Shown here in pieces: positions 46,948 to 55,333 of a DNA stretch of 64,000 nt; the first letter of the stretch is position 1; every line of letters starts with the position of its first letter. Origin of the DNA: Promethearchaeota archaeon (GTDB lineage Archaea > Asgardarchaeota > Lokiarchaeia > Sigyniarchaeales > SOKP01). The stretch is taken from assembly GCA_030606485.1 (NCBI GenBank), contig JAUWGH010000004.1, forward strand, positions 233,392 to 297,391, in the 5' to 3' direction. The translations under genes and the position numbers were made by a program. Under the pieces are notes generated by a model. That model ran no database searches and was not told where the DNA came from. It saw only the letters and a list, made by a program, of their open reading frames with translations.

Positions 46948-47712
46948 TTGTTTAAAACTATTGTTATAACTTCACCTAACCTTGACAAAGTAGAAAAAAC
47001 GAATGTCTTATACATAAATCAGGGTTTCTCTAAAATTAGTATTTATTACTTAAAATTTGAAGCTTATATTGATGAAGCAAAGGATTTCGAATGTATAGTT
47101 AGAATTATAGATGAACTCGAACATCAAAAGGTGATTGAAAGAAAAAGATTTTTCAATAAAGCTAGTTTTATATTTAAATGTAAAGATGCCACTAGCCTCG
47201 ATATAAAAGATGCAGATGTTAAAGATGTATGTTTAATTTTCATTGAATATGAATTTCCTAATTTTAAAAAATCTGATCCACCGATTTATCTTGATATTGA
47301 AATCATTGAATTTGATTCCAAAATAATTGATTCTATGAACACAAAACCCCAAATAAAGGAAGATATTTATGATTTAGTTGATAAATATTTATCTGATGAT
47401 TTTAAAGGAGCAATAAGTGAGATTGGGACTATAGGAGAATATATAGCTAGGGAATTTGCTGAAAAAATTCATAATAAAAAGGTTGGTAATTTTCGAACTG
47501 CTTTAAATATATTAACAAATGAAAAGAAATTAGCGCGGAAAAAAATAAATTATTTCTACTTAGGTTCTTTATTATGGCCAATATATTATATTAGAAATCA
47601 AAAATCTCACCCATATCATAAGATTGAATTTGATAAATCTACAGCCAAAATTGCTATGGAAAATTTATCTAGTATTTTAAATTATTTAGCCAAAACGAAA
47701 TTCAAATTTTAA
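46948..47712 (+). CDS. HEPN-motif protein with N-terminal beta domain
   Basis: 254 residues. The first 130 residues are beta-rich with no recognised family (VITSPNLDKVEKTNVLYINQ). The C-terminal half is helical and contains YYIRNQKSHPYHKIEF, an R-N-x3-H motif (Rx4H) as found in HEPN ribonucleases and abortive-infection C-terminal domains, followed by a closing helix. HEPN proteins in prokaryotes are frequently toxin or antiviral RNases. Start TTG 46948. No cognate antitoxin is adjacent in the same operon; a nucleotidyltransferase-like gene lies 2.2 kb downstream on the other strand. Confidence 0.6.
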   Translation: MFKTIVITSPNLDKVEKTNVLYINQGFSKISIYYLKFEAYIDEAKDFECIVRIIDELEHQKVIERKRFFNKASFIFKCKDATSLDIKDADVKDVCLIFIEYEFPNFKKSDPPIYLDIEIIEFDSKIIDSMNTKPQIKEDIYDLVDKYLSDDFKGAISEIGTIGEYIAREFAEKIHNKKVGNFRTALNILTNEKKLARKKINYFYLGSLLWPIYYIRNQKSHPYHKIEFDKSTAKIAMENLSSILNYLAKTKFKF

Positions 47713-47810
47713 ATTTTGGATTGTATTCATATATTTCCTCATTTGGAGTGTTCGCTATAAAACTCTCTCAAACAAATAAATTTTACAAAATTAAATATAA
47801 TTCTAAAGGC

Positions 47811-47902
47811 AAAATTATAAACTCATCTCTTTTAAAAGTTTATACCGAAAGCGTTTATTAGTTATATATCTTAGGTATATATAAAGGAAAAAGATTGGTA
47901 TC
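47811..47902 (+). repeat. Leader-like repeat element, copy 2
   Basis: Best-preserved copy of the three: ACTCATCTCTTTTAAAAG, TTTATACCGAAAGCGTTTA, a spacer, then TATATATAAAGGAAAAAG and ATTGGTATC. It ends about 30 bp before the GTG of the AlbA_2/Schlafen-like gene. The TATATATAAA part could be the TATA box; the rest may be a protein-binding site or a 5' leader. Confidence 0.75.
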
Positions 47903-47931
47903 TTTTAATAAAGTTATATAATTGAGGGATT

Positions 47932-49569
47932 GTGACTAAAAAATCTCAAGAACTAATTGAGACCCTATTTAAGGGTTTAATGGAATCTCTAATACAAATA
48001 GCTAATGGAGAATATGTTTTTAAAAATAATCAAACAATTTATTCCACGAGTCTTTCTTACAACGGTCCAAACTCAGATCTCCCATTAGAAGAAGAAATAT
48101 TTCAATATTTTGAGAAGGAAATTGTATCAAAAATTCCTCATGCATTACTTTTAATTAAAGGAAATCTCTCTATTGAAGTCTCAATTAACAAAGAAATAAA
48201 TAATAAATTAAAAAAGACCCAAAGTGCAAAACGAGAGTTAGACATTTATAAATCTTTTAAAACCATATTCTTTCCTACAATGAATGAATATCTTGTTAAG
48301 TTGGGAAATTCTGAGCCAGAATGGATATATTTAGCAGAAAAAGATTGGAAAGTAGATACTAAAGATCAAAATAAAAAAAAATTTGAAAATGGAAATTATA
48401 TAAAATATATTAGAGGAAAGTCTTGGATTAGTATGGAGATTGAAGGAACAGCGATTTCTTTTTTAAAAGATGATATTGATTTCTTTTTTAATAATTTTAA
48501 ATTTAAAAATCCTATTTCTGTTGGGACAATTATCTTACCCCAGACAGACATTTCATTAGATGAGTTTAGGTCAAAATCAAAAACTAATAAAAAAAGTTAT
48601 TATACGACTGATTTATATTCGTCCGAGCAAAAGAAAAGGTTTATTCAAAAATTACTTGAAAATTTTATTGAGTGGTATCCAAAATTTATTAATGACAATT
48701 TTCCTAGAATTCGTAAATCTTTTAAATTATATCAGAATTTACCAGTAAAAATTATATTAAGTTTTGATAAACCATTTAAAGATGCTTATGAGCATCAAGA
48801 TCTCTGGTTTTTTTGGGGTGTTGAGAAATTACCGAATGATTCCAAAAATATTGTAGAAATGGTTGAAGGGTATGATGCTAACTATGATGAGAATAAACAT
48901 TTCATCGCAAGGTCAACTTCAACAAATTATTTGATTATTGATAATCAATATAATGCATTTCCATTTACATACAAATTTATAAGAGAAGAGTTAGAGGATA
49001 TTTTAGAAGGATTTGAAAACGATTCAATATTTGATGAGATAAAACCTTTTCAATCGTCTCTAGAAGGTTGGATTCAAATAATATTAGATGCTGAGAAAAG
49101 AGGGGGAGAAGATTATAATATCGAGCTAAAATCAATACCAACTGAATCTAAGGAAGGAGATGGTTCAGGAAATGACATTTATGGGCATATAAATGGATTT
49201 GAAAACGAAGAGGGTGGCTATATATTTATTGGTGTCGATGAGAACAAAATTGGCAGAGAAAAAATTGTTGGATTAGAGGGATATCTCAAGAGTAAAAAAA
49301 AGACATTAGATCAATTAGTACGAGAAATTAGACAAAAATGCGTTAATTATCTTAAAAACGACAATTATCGTATCCAAACTAGAACAGATGGTGGAATTTC
49401 TTTAATAAGAATTACTATTCGTTCAAACAAAGGTGGACTTAATTGGTTTTACACCAAAAAAGGATTACGCATAACATATGTTCGAAGAAATAGAGAAAAA
49501 ATACCAATGCCAGAGCATGAAATTGAAGAGAGATTGAGTAAGAAATATAATAAGGCACTAATTAAATAA
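47932..49569 (+). CDS. AlbA_2/Schlafen-like domain protein with large N-terminal region
   Basis: 545 residues. The C-terminal 160 residues form an AlbA_2 (Schlafen-type) domain: EDYNIELKSIP with the conserved Glu-x-Lys, GHINGFENEEGGYIFIGVDE, then a KIVGLEG strand. The large N-terminal region (about 380 residues) is unrecognised and contains many aromatic and Lys residues. Schlafen-type domains cleave tRNA or rRNA or bind nucleic acids, and in prokaryotes occur in defence and transcription regulators. GTG start at 47932 is set by GAGGG four bases before it. Leader-like repeat copy 2 precedes the gene. Confidence 0.7.
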   Translation: MTKKSQELIETLFKGLMESLIQIANGEYVFKNNQTIYSTSLSYNGPNSDLPLEEEIFQYFEKEIVSKIPHALLLIKGNLSIEVSINKEINNKLKKTQSAKRELDIYKSFKTIFFPTMNEYLVKLGNSEPEWIYLAEKDWKVDTKDQNKKKFENGNYIKYIRGKSWISMEIEGTAISFLKDDIDFFFNNFKFKNPISVGTIILPQTDISLDEFRSKSKTNKKSYYTTDLYSSEQKKRFIQKLLENFIEWYPKFINDNFPRIRKSFKLYQNLPVKIILSFDKPFKDAYEHQDLWFFWGVEKLPNDSKNIVEMVEGYDANYDENKHFIARSTSTNYLIIDNQYNAFPFTYKFIREELEDILEGFENDSIFDEIKPFQSSLEGWIQIILDAEKRGGEDYNIELKSIPTESKEGDGSGNDIYGHINGFENEEGGYIFIGVDENKIGREKIVGLEGYLKSKKKTLDQLVREIRQKCVNYLKNDNYRIQTRTDGGISLIRITIRSNKGGLNWFYTKKGLRITYVRRNREKIPMPEHEIEERLSKKYNKALIK

Positions 49570-49648
49570 AGTTTTTTTTTAATTTATTTTATGTATCGTA
49601 TCAATTTTAGAAATAAGAGACTCTGCATAATTGGATTCCTACGTAACA

Positions 49649-49783
49649 TCAGTTGGCAACCGCTTTAATTAATTCAACTCTTTTTTTAGGTATTGCCTTA
49701 AATAATCGATGCTCCCTTAAATTCGGAAAAAAAATTTTCCCTCCGTTTAAAATATCGAAATTGGTAAAAAATATTTTATTTGA
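49649..49783 (-). pseudogene. Possible gene remnant encoding a basic helix
   Basis: A 44-codon frame without a normal start reads FDILNGGKIFFPNLREHRLF and continues KAIPKKRVELIKAVAN to its stop. The composition is protein-like, with a basic C-terminal helix such as ends DNA-binding or integrase-like proteins, and it starts right after a stop codon. It is probably the 3' end of a decayed gene. Family not recognised. It is the only thing of note in the gap 49570-49929. Confidence 0.35.
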
Positions 49784-49929
49784 TTAATCTAAAAAGAGTT
49801 GTCCATCTTTTTCTAGCCTTTTATTAACATATCTTAGTGTATCAGAATTTTAATTTCTGGATTTTTTTATTTATGTATTTATTATTTTATTCAATTTAAT
49901 TGAATTATATAATCGTTATTGTATTAATT

Positions 49930-51021
49930 TTAATCTCGATAATATTGATTGCATCTATAACATCTTAGATAATTTTGATGAAGTTGCATTTCTTGTCTGC
50001 AATCCACACAAAAATTCTTAAGTTTTGCCATAAATCCTACAAAACAAAAATAACACATTTTATATTTTGATGAAATTGGTATTCCACAATCAATACATTG
50101 TTTTGAGAATTCTCGTTCTTCCCCTAAAATATTAATATTTTTAATAAGATATGTAAGTCCATTATCAAACGAATTTTCTAGAAATTGAATGATTTTACTA
50201 TGGTTCATTTTTTTGTGAACCTTCCCTTTTTCAATAATATTGAGAGTGTAGAGAATAAATCTATTCCGAAGGTTCATATATTTATAAGGGTTGTTGACAT
50301 ACTCTTTTCGTCTTTTTGGAAAAACAGGTTTGAATTTTCTCTTTTGCCTGAAATGAAATACTTCATTGAGAAAATCCAAGAACTCTTTATCTATTTTATT
50401 TTGTTCGCATAATTCTAAGATTTTTTCATAAATTTTAGTTAAGGTAGTCTTCTTATATTCTTTTTGAAATAGCACCACTAAATAATATGAAAATTTGAAT
50501 ATCGCTTTTGAAAATATCATTTCTGCACTTGGTATATCGTTTCCATTAATCTCTATTCTCAAACTCTTATTCAAATAATAGAAGGCTCTTCTCAACAGAT
50601 CATCGTAGTCGTCGTCTTTATAAGTAACATCTAGTAATTTATTACGGAAATCTTTGCCAAAGATAATTTTAGAATTGTATTTAAGATCAATAATAGCCCA
50701 TTTATAGTTTGAAAAGGAATATTTCTTAAACTCTTTCTCATTAGAAAGAGCCGAGAATAAATTGTAAATAATTGAAATTTTTTTGTCTTCGAATATTTTC
50801 TCTTCAAAACGCGCATTACTGTATTCCAAGGATTTAAAATTTAGTGCTTCTTGATCAAATGTTTTCACGAACACAAGAACATCGATATCATTTGGTTTAA
50901 AGTTATTAGTATCTTCATGAAAATATGAGCCAATTCCAAATATACTTACTAAATTTTCCTTCAGTTTATCTTTCACATAAAGGAAGACATCATATAACAA
51001 CGAATCCTCTGTTTTTATCAT
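49930..51021 (-). CDS. Nucleotidyltransferase-like protein with helical middle and C-terminal zinc ribbons
   Basis: 363 residues. The N-terminal 130 residues match an MNT-type minimal nucleotidyltransferase: GIGSYFHEDTNNFKPNDIDV (GS-x10-D-x-D) with a following LVFVKTF strand. A helical middle (LRRAFYYLNKSLRIEINGND, EMIFSKAIFKFSYYLVVLFQ) resembles HEPN/DUF86-type partners but has no visible Rx4-6H motif. The C-terminus has two CxxC pairs (CIDCG...CYFC and CVDC...CYRC), zinc-ribbon-like. MNT proteins AMPylate HEPN toxins to neutralise them, so a regulatory role toward the nearby HEPN proteins is a testable guess. Confidence 0.6.
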   Translation of the reverse strand: MIKTEDSLLYDVFLYVKDKLKENLVSIFGIGSYFHEDTNNFKPNDIDVLVFVKTFDQEALNFKSLEYSNARFEEKIFEDKKISIIYNLFSALSNEKEFKKYSFSNYKWAIIDLKYNSKIIFGKDFRNKLLDVTYKDDDYDDLLRRAFYYLNKSLRIEINGNDIPSAEMIFSKAIFKFSYYLVVLFQKEYKKTTLTKIYEKILELCEQNKIDKEFLDFLNEVFHFRQKRKFKPVFPKRRKEYVNNPYKYMNLRNRFILYTLNIIEKGKVHKKMNHSKIIQFLENSFDNGLTYLIKNINILGEEREFSKQCIDCGIPISSKYKMCYFCFVGFMAKLKNFCVDCRQEMQLHQNYLRCYRCNQYYRD

Positions 51022-51175
51022 TGAATTTAGATTTTTTTGAGAAATTCTGATCAGCCTTTTATTTTCAATTCAGAAATATACGGACGCATAATATGAAAAT
51101 TGCGTGGAGTTATTTTATTAAAGTAAAAAAAGCCAACTATTTAAAGCTTTGTATATAAATAGTTCATTAAATTTT

Positions 51176-51209
51176 AATAATAATAATTATAATTATAATT
51201 ATTATTATT
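51176..51209. repeat. Perfect 34-bp AT-only palindrome
   Basis: Each 17-base arm is AATAATAATAATTATAA, followed immediately by its reverse complement, so both strands read the same. Because it is built from AAT triplets it is low-complexity, but exact symmetry over 34 bp would still form a cruciform or bind a symmetric protein. Confidence 0.7.
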
Positions 51210-51420
51210 TTATTATTAGTATAAATAAATGAAAGCTTAAACGTTATATCTTCTTGATTATAAAGTTCTCATGCAATTGAATTAAAATTCAAAATATGCT
51301 TTAGCCTATACATTTTTTTATCATCAGAATTTATATAATCAAAAAACTCACTATTCTTACTATCCATCTTCATCTTATAGAAATAAAATATTTTTTCTTG
51401 AAATCATAGAACTTTTTAAA

Positions 51421-51519
51421 ATTGTAATTATACAAACTCATCATATTTAAAAGTTAATTTTCAAAGCGAATGATAAGTATAGATTTTTAGTAAATATAAA
51501 GGAAAAATGATATTGGTAC
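51421..51519 (+). repeat. Leader-like repeat element, copy 3
   Basis: Diverged copy: ACAAACTCATCATATTTAAA, then TTTTCAAAGCGAATGATAAG, then TAGTAAATATAAAGGAAAAA and TGATATTGGTAC. Compared with copies 1 and 2 the order and spacing of conserved blocks are kept. It lies just upstream of the frame 51547-53160. Confidence 0.65.
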
Positions 51520-51546
51520 TTGTATAGCATTAAATTGTAATTTTAA

Positions 51547-53160
51547 AATTTAGATAAGGCGATAAAAATAAGGTCAAGAAAAAATTTTACAGGAGATCTT
51601 CTAGATTACGACTGGTTAAAAAAAAAAAATACCAGGGTACGAGATTCAGATGGTCTTTTAATAGTTAAATGGTTTTTAAAAATTAAAAAACCCGATTTTA
51701 AAACTTTAAACTTATGGATATTACAAGAGGCTGAAGAACTTAGAAAAAAGAGAGAAAAATCAAAAGATAAAATAAATAAAAATTTTGAAGAAAAAATTAA
51801 GATAAAAGAGTGGGAAAAGTTTTGTGAAAATTCTCAAATAAAAGAGGAAATTTGTAAACGTTTAAGATATGACTATAGCCCATCAGTAGAATTTGAATCA
51901 AATAAATTAAATCAATCTATAAAAATATCAAGATATGAATTAATAAAAAAAATACGAGACGAATTATCTTCGAAATATAATTATAATGATTATGACGATC
52001 TAGGATTATATGGGGGTTTATATTATCGAACACTTGGATTATCAAGGGCGTTAGGAGGTAATTATATTGCAGATGATGTAAAATCCCATCTTAATGTTAG
52101 AGTCATGTGGCTTTTAAAGCAATTTATTCTAAAGAATGCAATAGATACAAATACTCAAAAATATGCCTTAATTCGAGGTTTAATGCAAGATATTATACTC
52201 GCTCAATCATGTTTAATTAGATTAAGGGCAGGATTAAATGTATTTCATGTAATATCTGTTCTTGGATGGGAAATTTTTAATTTCGATGGATTATGTCTTT
52301 ACTTTGAAACATTGACAAATACTATAATTGTAAGTATAAGATCATTTATAGATAAACTATGGAGGATGACACACAATTTTTTTTTAAATAAAGACAAAAA
52401 AATTACAGCTACAATTCAAAATGAAATACCCAACTGCAATAAATTTTCAATTACGAGTCTTGAGCGAGTTTATTCTATAATATCTACATTACATAACGTT
52501 CATAAAATTTCCCCTTATCAAAGAGATAGACATAATTTTGGATTAATGTTTGATTTTACTAATGCAGATACATTATTTCTAATTAATGAATTAAGAAACA
52601 ATTATATTCATGGTGAACCTAGTCCAAATATATCTGGCGTTATTAGACGAGATTATATTACTAGCGAGGAAACTCCTAAGAGAAGCAGTAGATATGATAT
52701 ATATATTTCCACAACTCCATTAATTAAAATTAAGAATTTGGATAATAGCGGATATAAAGATTTTAGAAAATTTTTAGAAAAACAAGGGTTGGATTTATCT
52801 AAGCTTGATTATTGGGATGTTTTGGAAAAGCGTATATTATGGCGTGCTCCCCCTGAGATTCAAGATACAATCAAATTTGATCATTTTCCAGATCTTTATT
52901 CATCTTCCATTCCTTTGGTTGTTAAAGAGATTACACATATAGAAAGAGAAGAAAAAGGAAATATGGAAGTCATACAATATTTTGAGCATGATAAAAAAAT
53001 CCTAGAATGTATGATTACACAATTAAAAAGTGCAGAAATTTCTGGTTATTATAAAATTTCTCTTTATAATTTAAGTGATTGTATGTGGTCTTTGTTTGAT
53101 ACCTTAAAGACATTGTTGAAAGTCTTTCTAATGAAAAAATTATATAATAAAGAATTTTGA
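51547..53160 (+). CDS. HEPN-like protein, 538-codon frame without a canonical start codon
   Basis: The frame is open from a TAA at 51544 to 53160. The first ATG is codon 187 (52105); none of the preceding codons is ATG, GTG or TTG, yet the sequence reads as protein (FTGDLLDYDWLKKKNTRVRD; LGLYGGLYYRTLGLSRALGG). Initiation at a non-standard codon such as ATA 51562 or 51568, or a lost start codon, must be assumed. The C-terminal half (from 52105) is helical with INELRNNYIHGEPSP, an Rx4H HEPN motif near codon 350. Otherwise unrecognised. Preceded by leader repeat copy 3. Confidence 0.6.
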   Translation, partial: NLDKAIKIRSRKNFTGDLLDYDWLKKKNTRVRDSDGLLIVKWFLKIKKPDFKTLNLWILQEAEELRKKREKSKDKINKNFEEKIKIKEWEKFCENSQIKEEICKRLRYDYSPSVEFESNKLNQSIKISRYELIKKIRDELSSKYNYNDYDDLGLYGGLYYRTLGLSRALGGNYIADDVKSHLNVRVMWLLKQFILKNAIDTNTQKYALIRGLMQDIILAQSCLIRLRAGLNVFHVISVLGWEIFNFDGLCLYFETLTNTIIVSIRSFIDKLWRMTHNFFLNKDKKITATIQNEIPNCNKFSITSLERVYSIISTLHNVHKISPYQRDRHNFGLMFDFTNADTLFLINELRNNYIHGEPSPNISGVIRRDYITSEETPKRSSRYDIYISTTPLIKIKNLDNSGYKDFRKFLEKQGLDLSKLDYWDVLEKRILWRAPPEIQDTIKFDHFPDLYSSSIPLVVKEITHIEREEKGNMEVIQYFEHDKKILECMITQLKSAEISGYYKISLYNLSDCMWSLFDTLKTLLKVFLMKKLYNKEF

Positions 53161-53305
53161 ATTTTCTCTATAAAAACCTCAATTTCTATTTTAAAAAATC
53201 ATTTTTCAAATTATAGAAAATTTCTTCAGGAAATTTTTTCAAATTATCATAAGAATTATTTAGTTTCTAGTTGTGATAGATACAAAATATTATTTGAAAA
53301 ACAGG

Positions 53306-53407
53306 AAATTCAAGGACTTTTTATAAATAAATTAAGTAAGGTGATAATGTAATAAGAGGATATAATAAGGTTAAATAACAGTTAAATAAACGCAAAAAAT
53401 AGGGCAT
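53306..53407 (+). repeat. HerA-gene upstream repeat, copy A
   Basis: Starts AAATTCAAGGACTTT and continues through a (TAAA)AAGTAAG(G)TGATAATGTAA block to the HerA ATG. The same order of blocks occurs at 63226-63325 before the paralogous gene, with substitutions and small indels. It is part of the duplicated unit and probably its promoter. Confidence 0.7.
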
Positions 53408-55024
53408 ATGACTAAATATAAAAAATACACTGAAATAAAAAAGAGCGAAGAATATGATATAATCGATTTACCAAGCCCTTCTAGGAGAGATTCACGAAGA
53501 GGAACGATTAAAATTGGTAAATCTTTAGTAGTAAAAAAATCATTATTATTAAAAAGGCCTCGGTATAAAAAGAAACATAAGTTTTATCTAAGTGTAGATG
53601 ATCTTCACAGACATGTTTTCATTAGCGGTTTAACGGGAGTAGGAAAGACTAACTTCGTTAAGAATTTTTTGTTGGAATTTAAAAAAAAATTTGATGTAAC
53701 GTTTCTTATTGTTCAAATTAAGAATGATTTCGACTTTATTAGGGATTATTTTAAAGATCTTGAAATATTTTCTCCTGGCGAGAATTTTTCCATTGATATT
53801 TTTAATCCCGGTAAAATTGATCCCTTAATACATGCTGAAAGAATATTTGAGATGTTAAAAAATAGCAGATTAATTGATTCTTCAAGTGAGTTTTCCCCCC
53901 AAATGGAGAAAGTTCTTGTGGATGTTATAACAGAAGTCTGTAGAAGTAAAGGTCTAAAAAATTGGCAAAAATTTTACGAGATTTGTAATGAATATTTTAA
54001 GAACCATAGAAATGAGATTCCGAAATTGGACCAAACTTTTATTAGTGTAAAAAATAGAATTCGTAGGATGTCAGAAGGGCCATTAAAAAAAGCATTAAGC
54101 AATGAAAATTTAATACCGATTGGCAAAATCTTAAATAGTAATAGTATTTTGAATTTAAGCTCAATTGTTCGCCTTGGGGGGGATAAAGAAGATGTTTATT
54201 TCTTTTTGATGTTAGTTTTAAAGAATATTTGGGACTATAACATTTCTGCAGGCATTTCTAATAGGTTAAAGCATCTTACAATTGTCGATGATGCAACGTA
54301 TTTTATGCCAAGAGAAAGTGCATCGAATGATAAGATTAGCACATATCTTGAAGATATTGCATTGCTACAGAGAGGTACGGGTGAAAGTTTGATCACTATT
54401 GCTACAAGACCTGATATTAGCGAAAATATTTTAGCTAATTCAGGTGTAGTTATCGGTTTTGAAACACATTTTAAGAAACATAATTTTGCTGAACTATTAA
54501 ATTTACCTGAAGAGAAGTATATGTATCTTTCCTTATTAGAGAAGGGACAATGTATTATTAGAACACCCTCTATTAAAATACCCTTTCTTTTAAATATTCC
54601 TTGGATTAAAGATTCTAACAAATTGAAAAAAAAAACGCCTGTGACTCCAAAATTGAGAAGAATCAATAAAAAAATTAAAATGAAACACCTTAATTTTCGA
54701 CTCGATTTTACTCGAAATTGCTTTCGTTCAGGGGACTATTCCAGTTGTTATTTTATTTGTTTAGAAATAATTGACTATATTGTTGATCAACTTGTATATC
54801 GATTAAATTATGAATTTGGAGGTGTAGAAAAACTTGTTTTTGACATTGAACAAAACAATTTTTCGGATCGCATCAAAATTTATCCTGAGCTAAAAATAAT
54901 TTCAAACAATATTAATAATATTGAACAAAAAGAATTAATTTCTCGCAGTGACATTTTAGAATTATTTGAACAAATTTGCAGTATCTTCAGTAAATATAAT
55001 TATGTTATATTTAACACTCTTTAA
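53408..55024 (+). CDS. HerA/FtsK/VirB4-type P-loop ATPase, copy A
   Basis: 538 residues. A short N-terminal segment with LPSPSRRDSRRGTIKIGKS precedes the Walker A motif FISGLTGVGKTNFVKN near residue 75, the family's LIVQIKNDF strand, and Walker B LTIVDDATYF (VDDA rather than the common DEA) near residue 300. TIATRPDISENILANSG is the HerA-like sensor segment. The C-terminal 120 residues are helical (FRSGDYSSCYFICLEIIDYI), a TPR- or HEPN-like bundle. HerA-type ATPases pump DNA or power conjugation and nucleases such as NurA; no NurA is present. A paralogue starts at 63326. Confidence 0.85.
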   Translation: MTKYKKYTEIKKSEEYDIIDLPSPSRRDSRRGTIKIGKSLVVKKSLLLKRPRYKKKHKFYLSVDDLHRHVFISGLTGVGKTNFVKNFLLEFKKKFDVTFLIVQIKNDFDFIRDYFKDLEIFSPGENFSIDIFNPGKIDPLIHAERIFEMLKNSRLIDSSSEFSPQMEKVLVDVITEVCRSKGLKNWQKFYEICNEYFKNHRNEIPKLDQTFISVKNRIRRMSEGPLKKALSNENLIPIGKILNSNSILNLSSIVRLGGDKEDVYFFLMLVLKNIWDYNISAGISNRLKHLTIVDDATYFMPRESASNDKISTYLEDIALLQRGTGESLITIATRPDISENILANSGVVIGFETHFKKHNFAELLNLPEEKYMYLSLLEKGQCIIRTPSIKIPFLLNIPWIKDSNKLKKKTPVTPKLRRINKKIKMKHLNFRLDFTRNCFRSGDYSSCYFICLEIIDYIVDQLVYRLNYEFGGVEKLVFDIEQNNFSDRIKIYPELKIISNNINNIEQKELISRSDILELFEQICSIFSKYNYVIFNTL

Positions 55025-55181
55025 AATCTAATTATTTTTATAAAGATTAGAATCATTCGGCGTCCTTCAAACTTGAGTTATTTTTTGAATTAAAAGATAT
55101 AAAAATGTAAAAAATGTTAAAATACTATTTAATAAAAATTTCAAAATACAAATAAACAACAAGATTTAGGGTTATAGAAAT

Positions 55182-55241
55182 ATGAGAAAACAAGTAATTG
55201 GGGGATATTGGAAGATTTACTGGTTCAGTTCTATTATATAA
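55182..55241 (+). pseudogene. Diverged copy of the tpiA 5' end
   Basis: From the ATG at 55182 the frame reads MRKQVIGGYWKIY and stops 19 codons on; intact tpiA at 62207 begins MRKQVIGGNWKMH. DNA identity is about 80% over 35 bp, and the upstream 30 bp also align (AACAACAAGATTTAG against AACAGCAAAATTTAG). Only the start of the gene is left. It lies 157 bp after HerA copy A, while intact tpiA lies before HerA copy B, so both duplications belong together. Confidence 0.7.
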
Positions 55242-55333
55242 GGTTACTAGGGGTTCGAAAATTTATAAGCTTGTGTTGTTTCCCTAGTATTTATTAATTT
55301 TGAAAAGTATAGTAAAAAAACTCTCAGACAATC

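Larger units (their letters stand above)
51022..51546. other. Gene-free interval with leader repeat copy 3 and a long AT palindrome
   Basis: 525 bp between divergent genes. It holds the perfect 34-bp palindrome at 51176-51209 and the leader-like repeat 51421-51519 described separately. No intact coding frame is apparent apart from the 3' part leading into the next gene. Confidence 0.4.

Noticed and set aside
55240..55330. GGGTTCGAAA resembling a tRNA T loop, and ACTAGGG/CCCTAGT inverted repeat
   Set aside because: No acceptor or anticodon stems can be built; the 7-bp stem encloses a 30-nt loop and is likely fortuitous.
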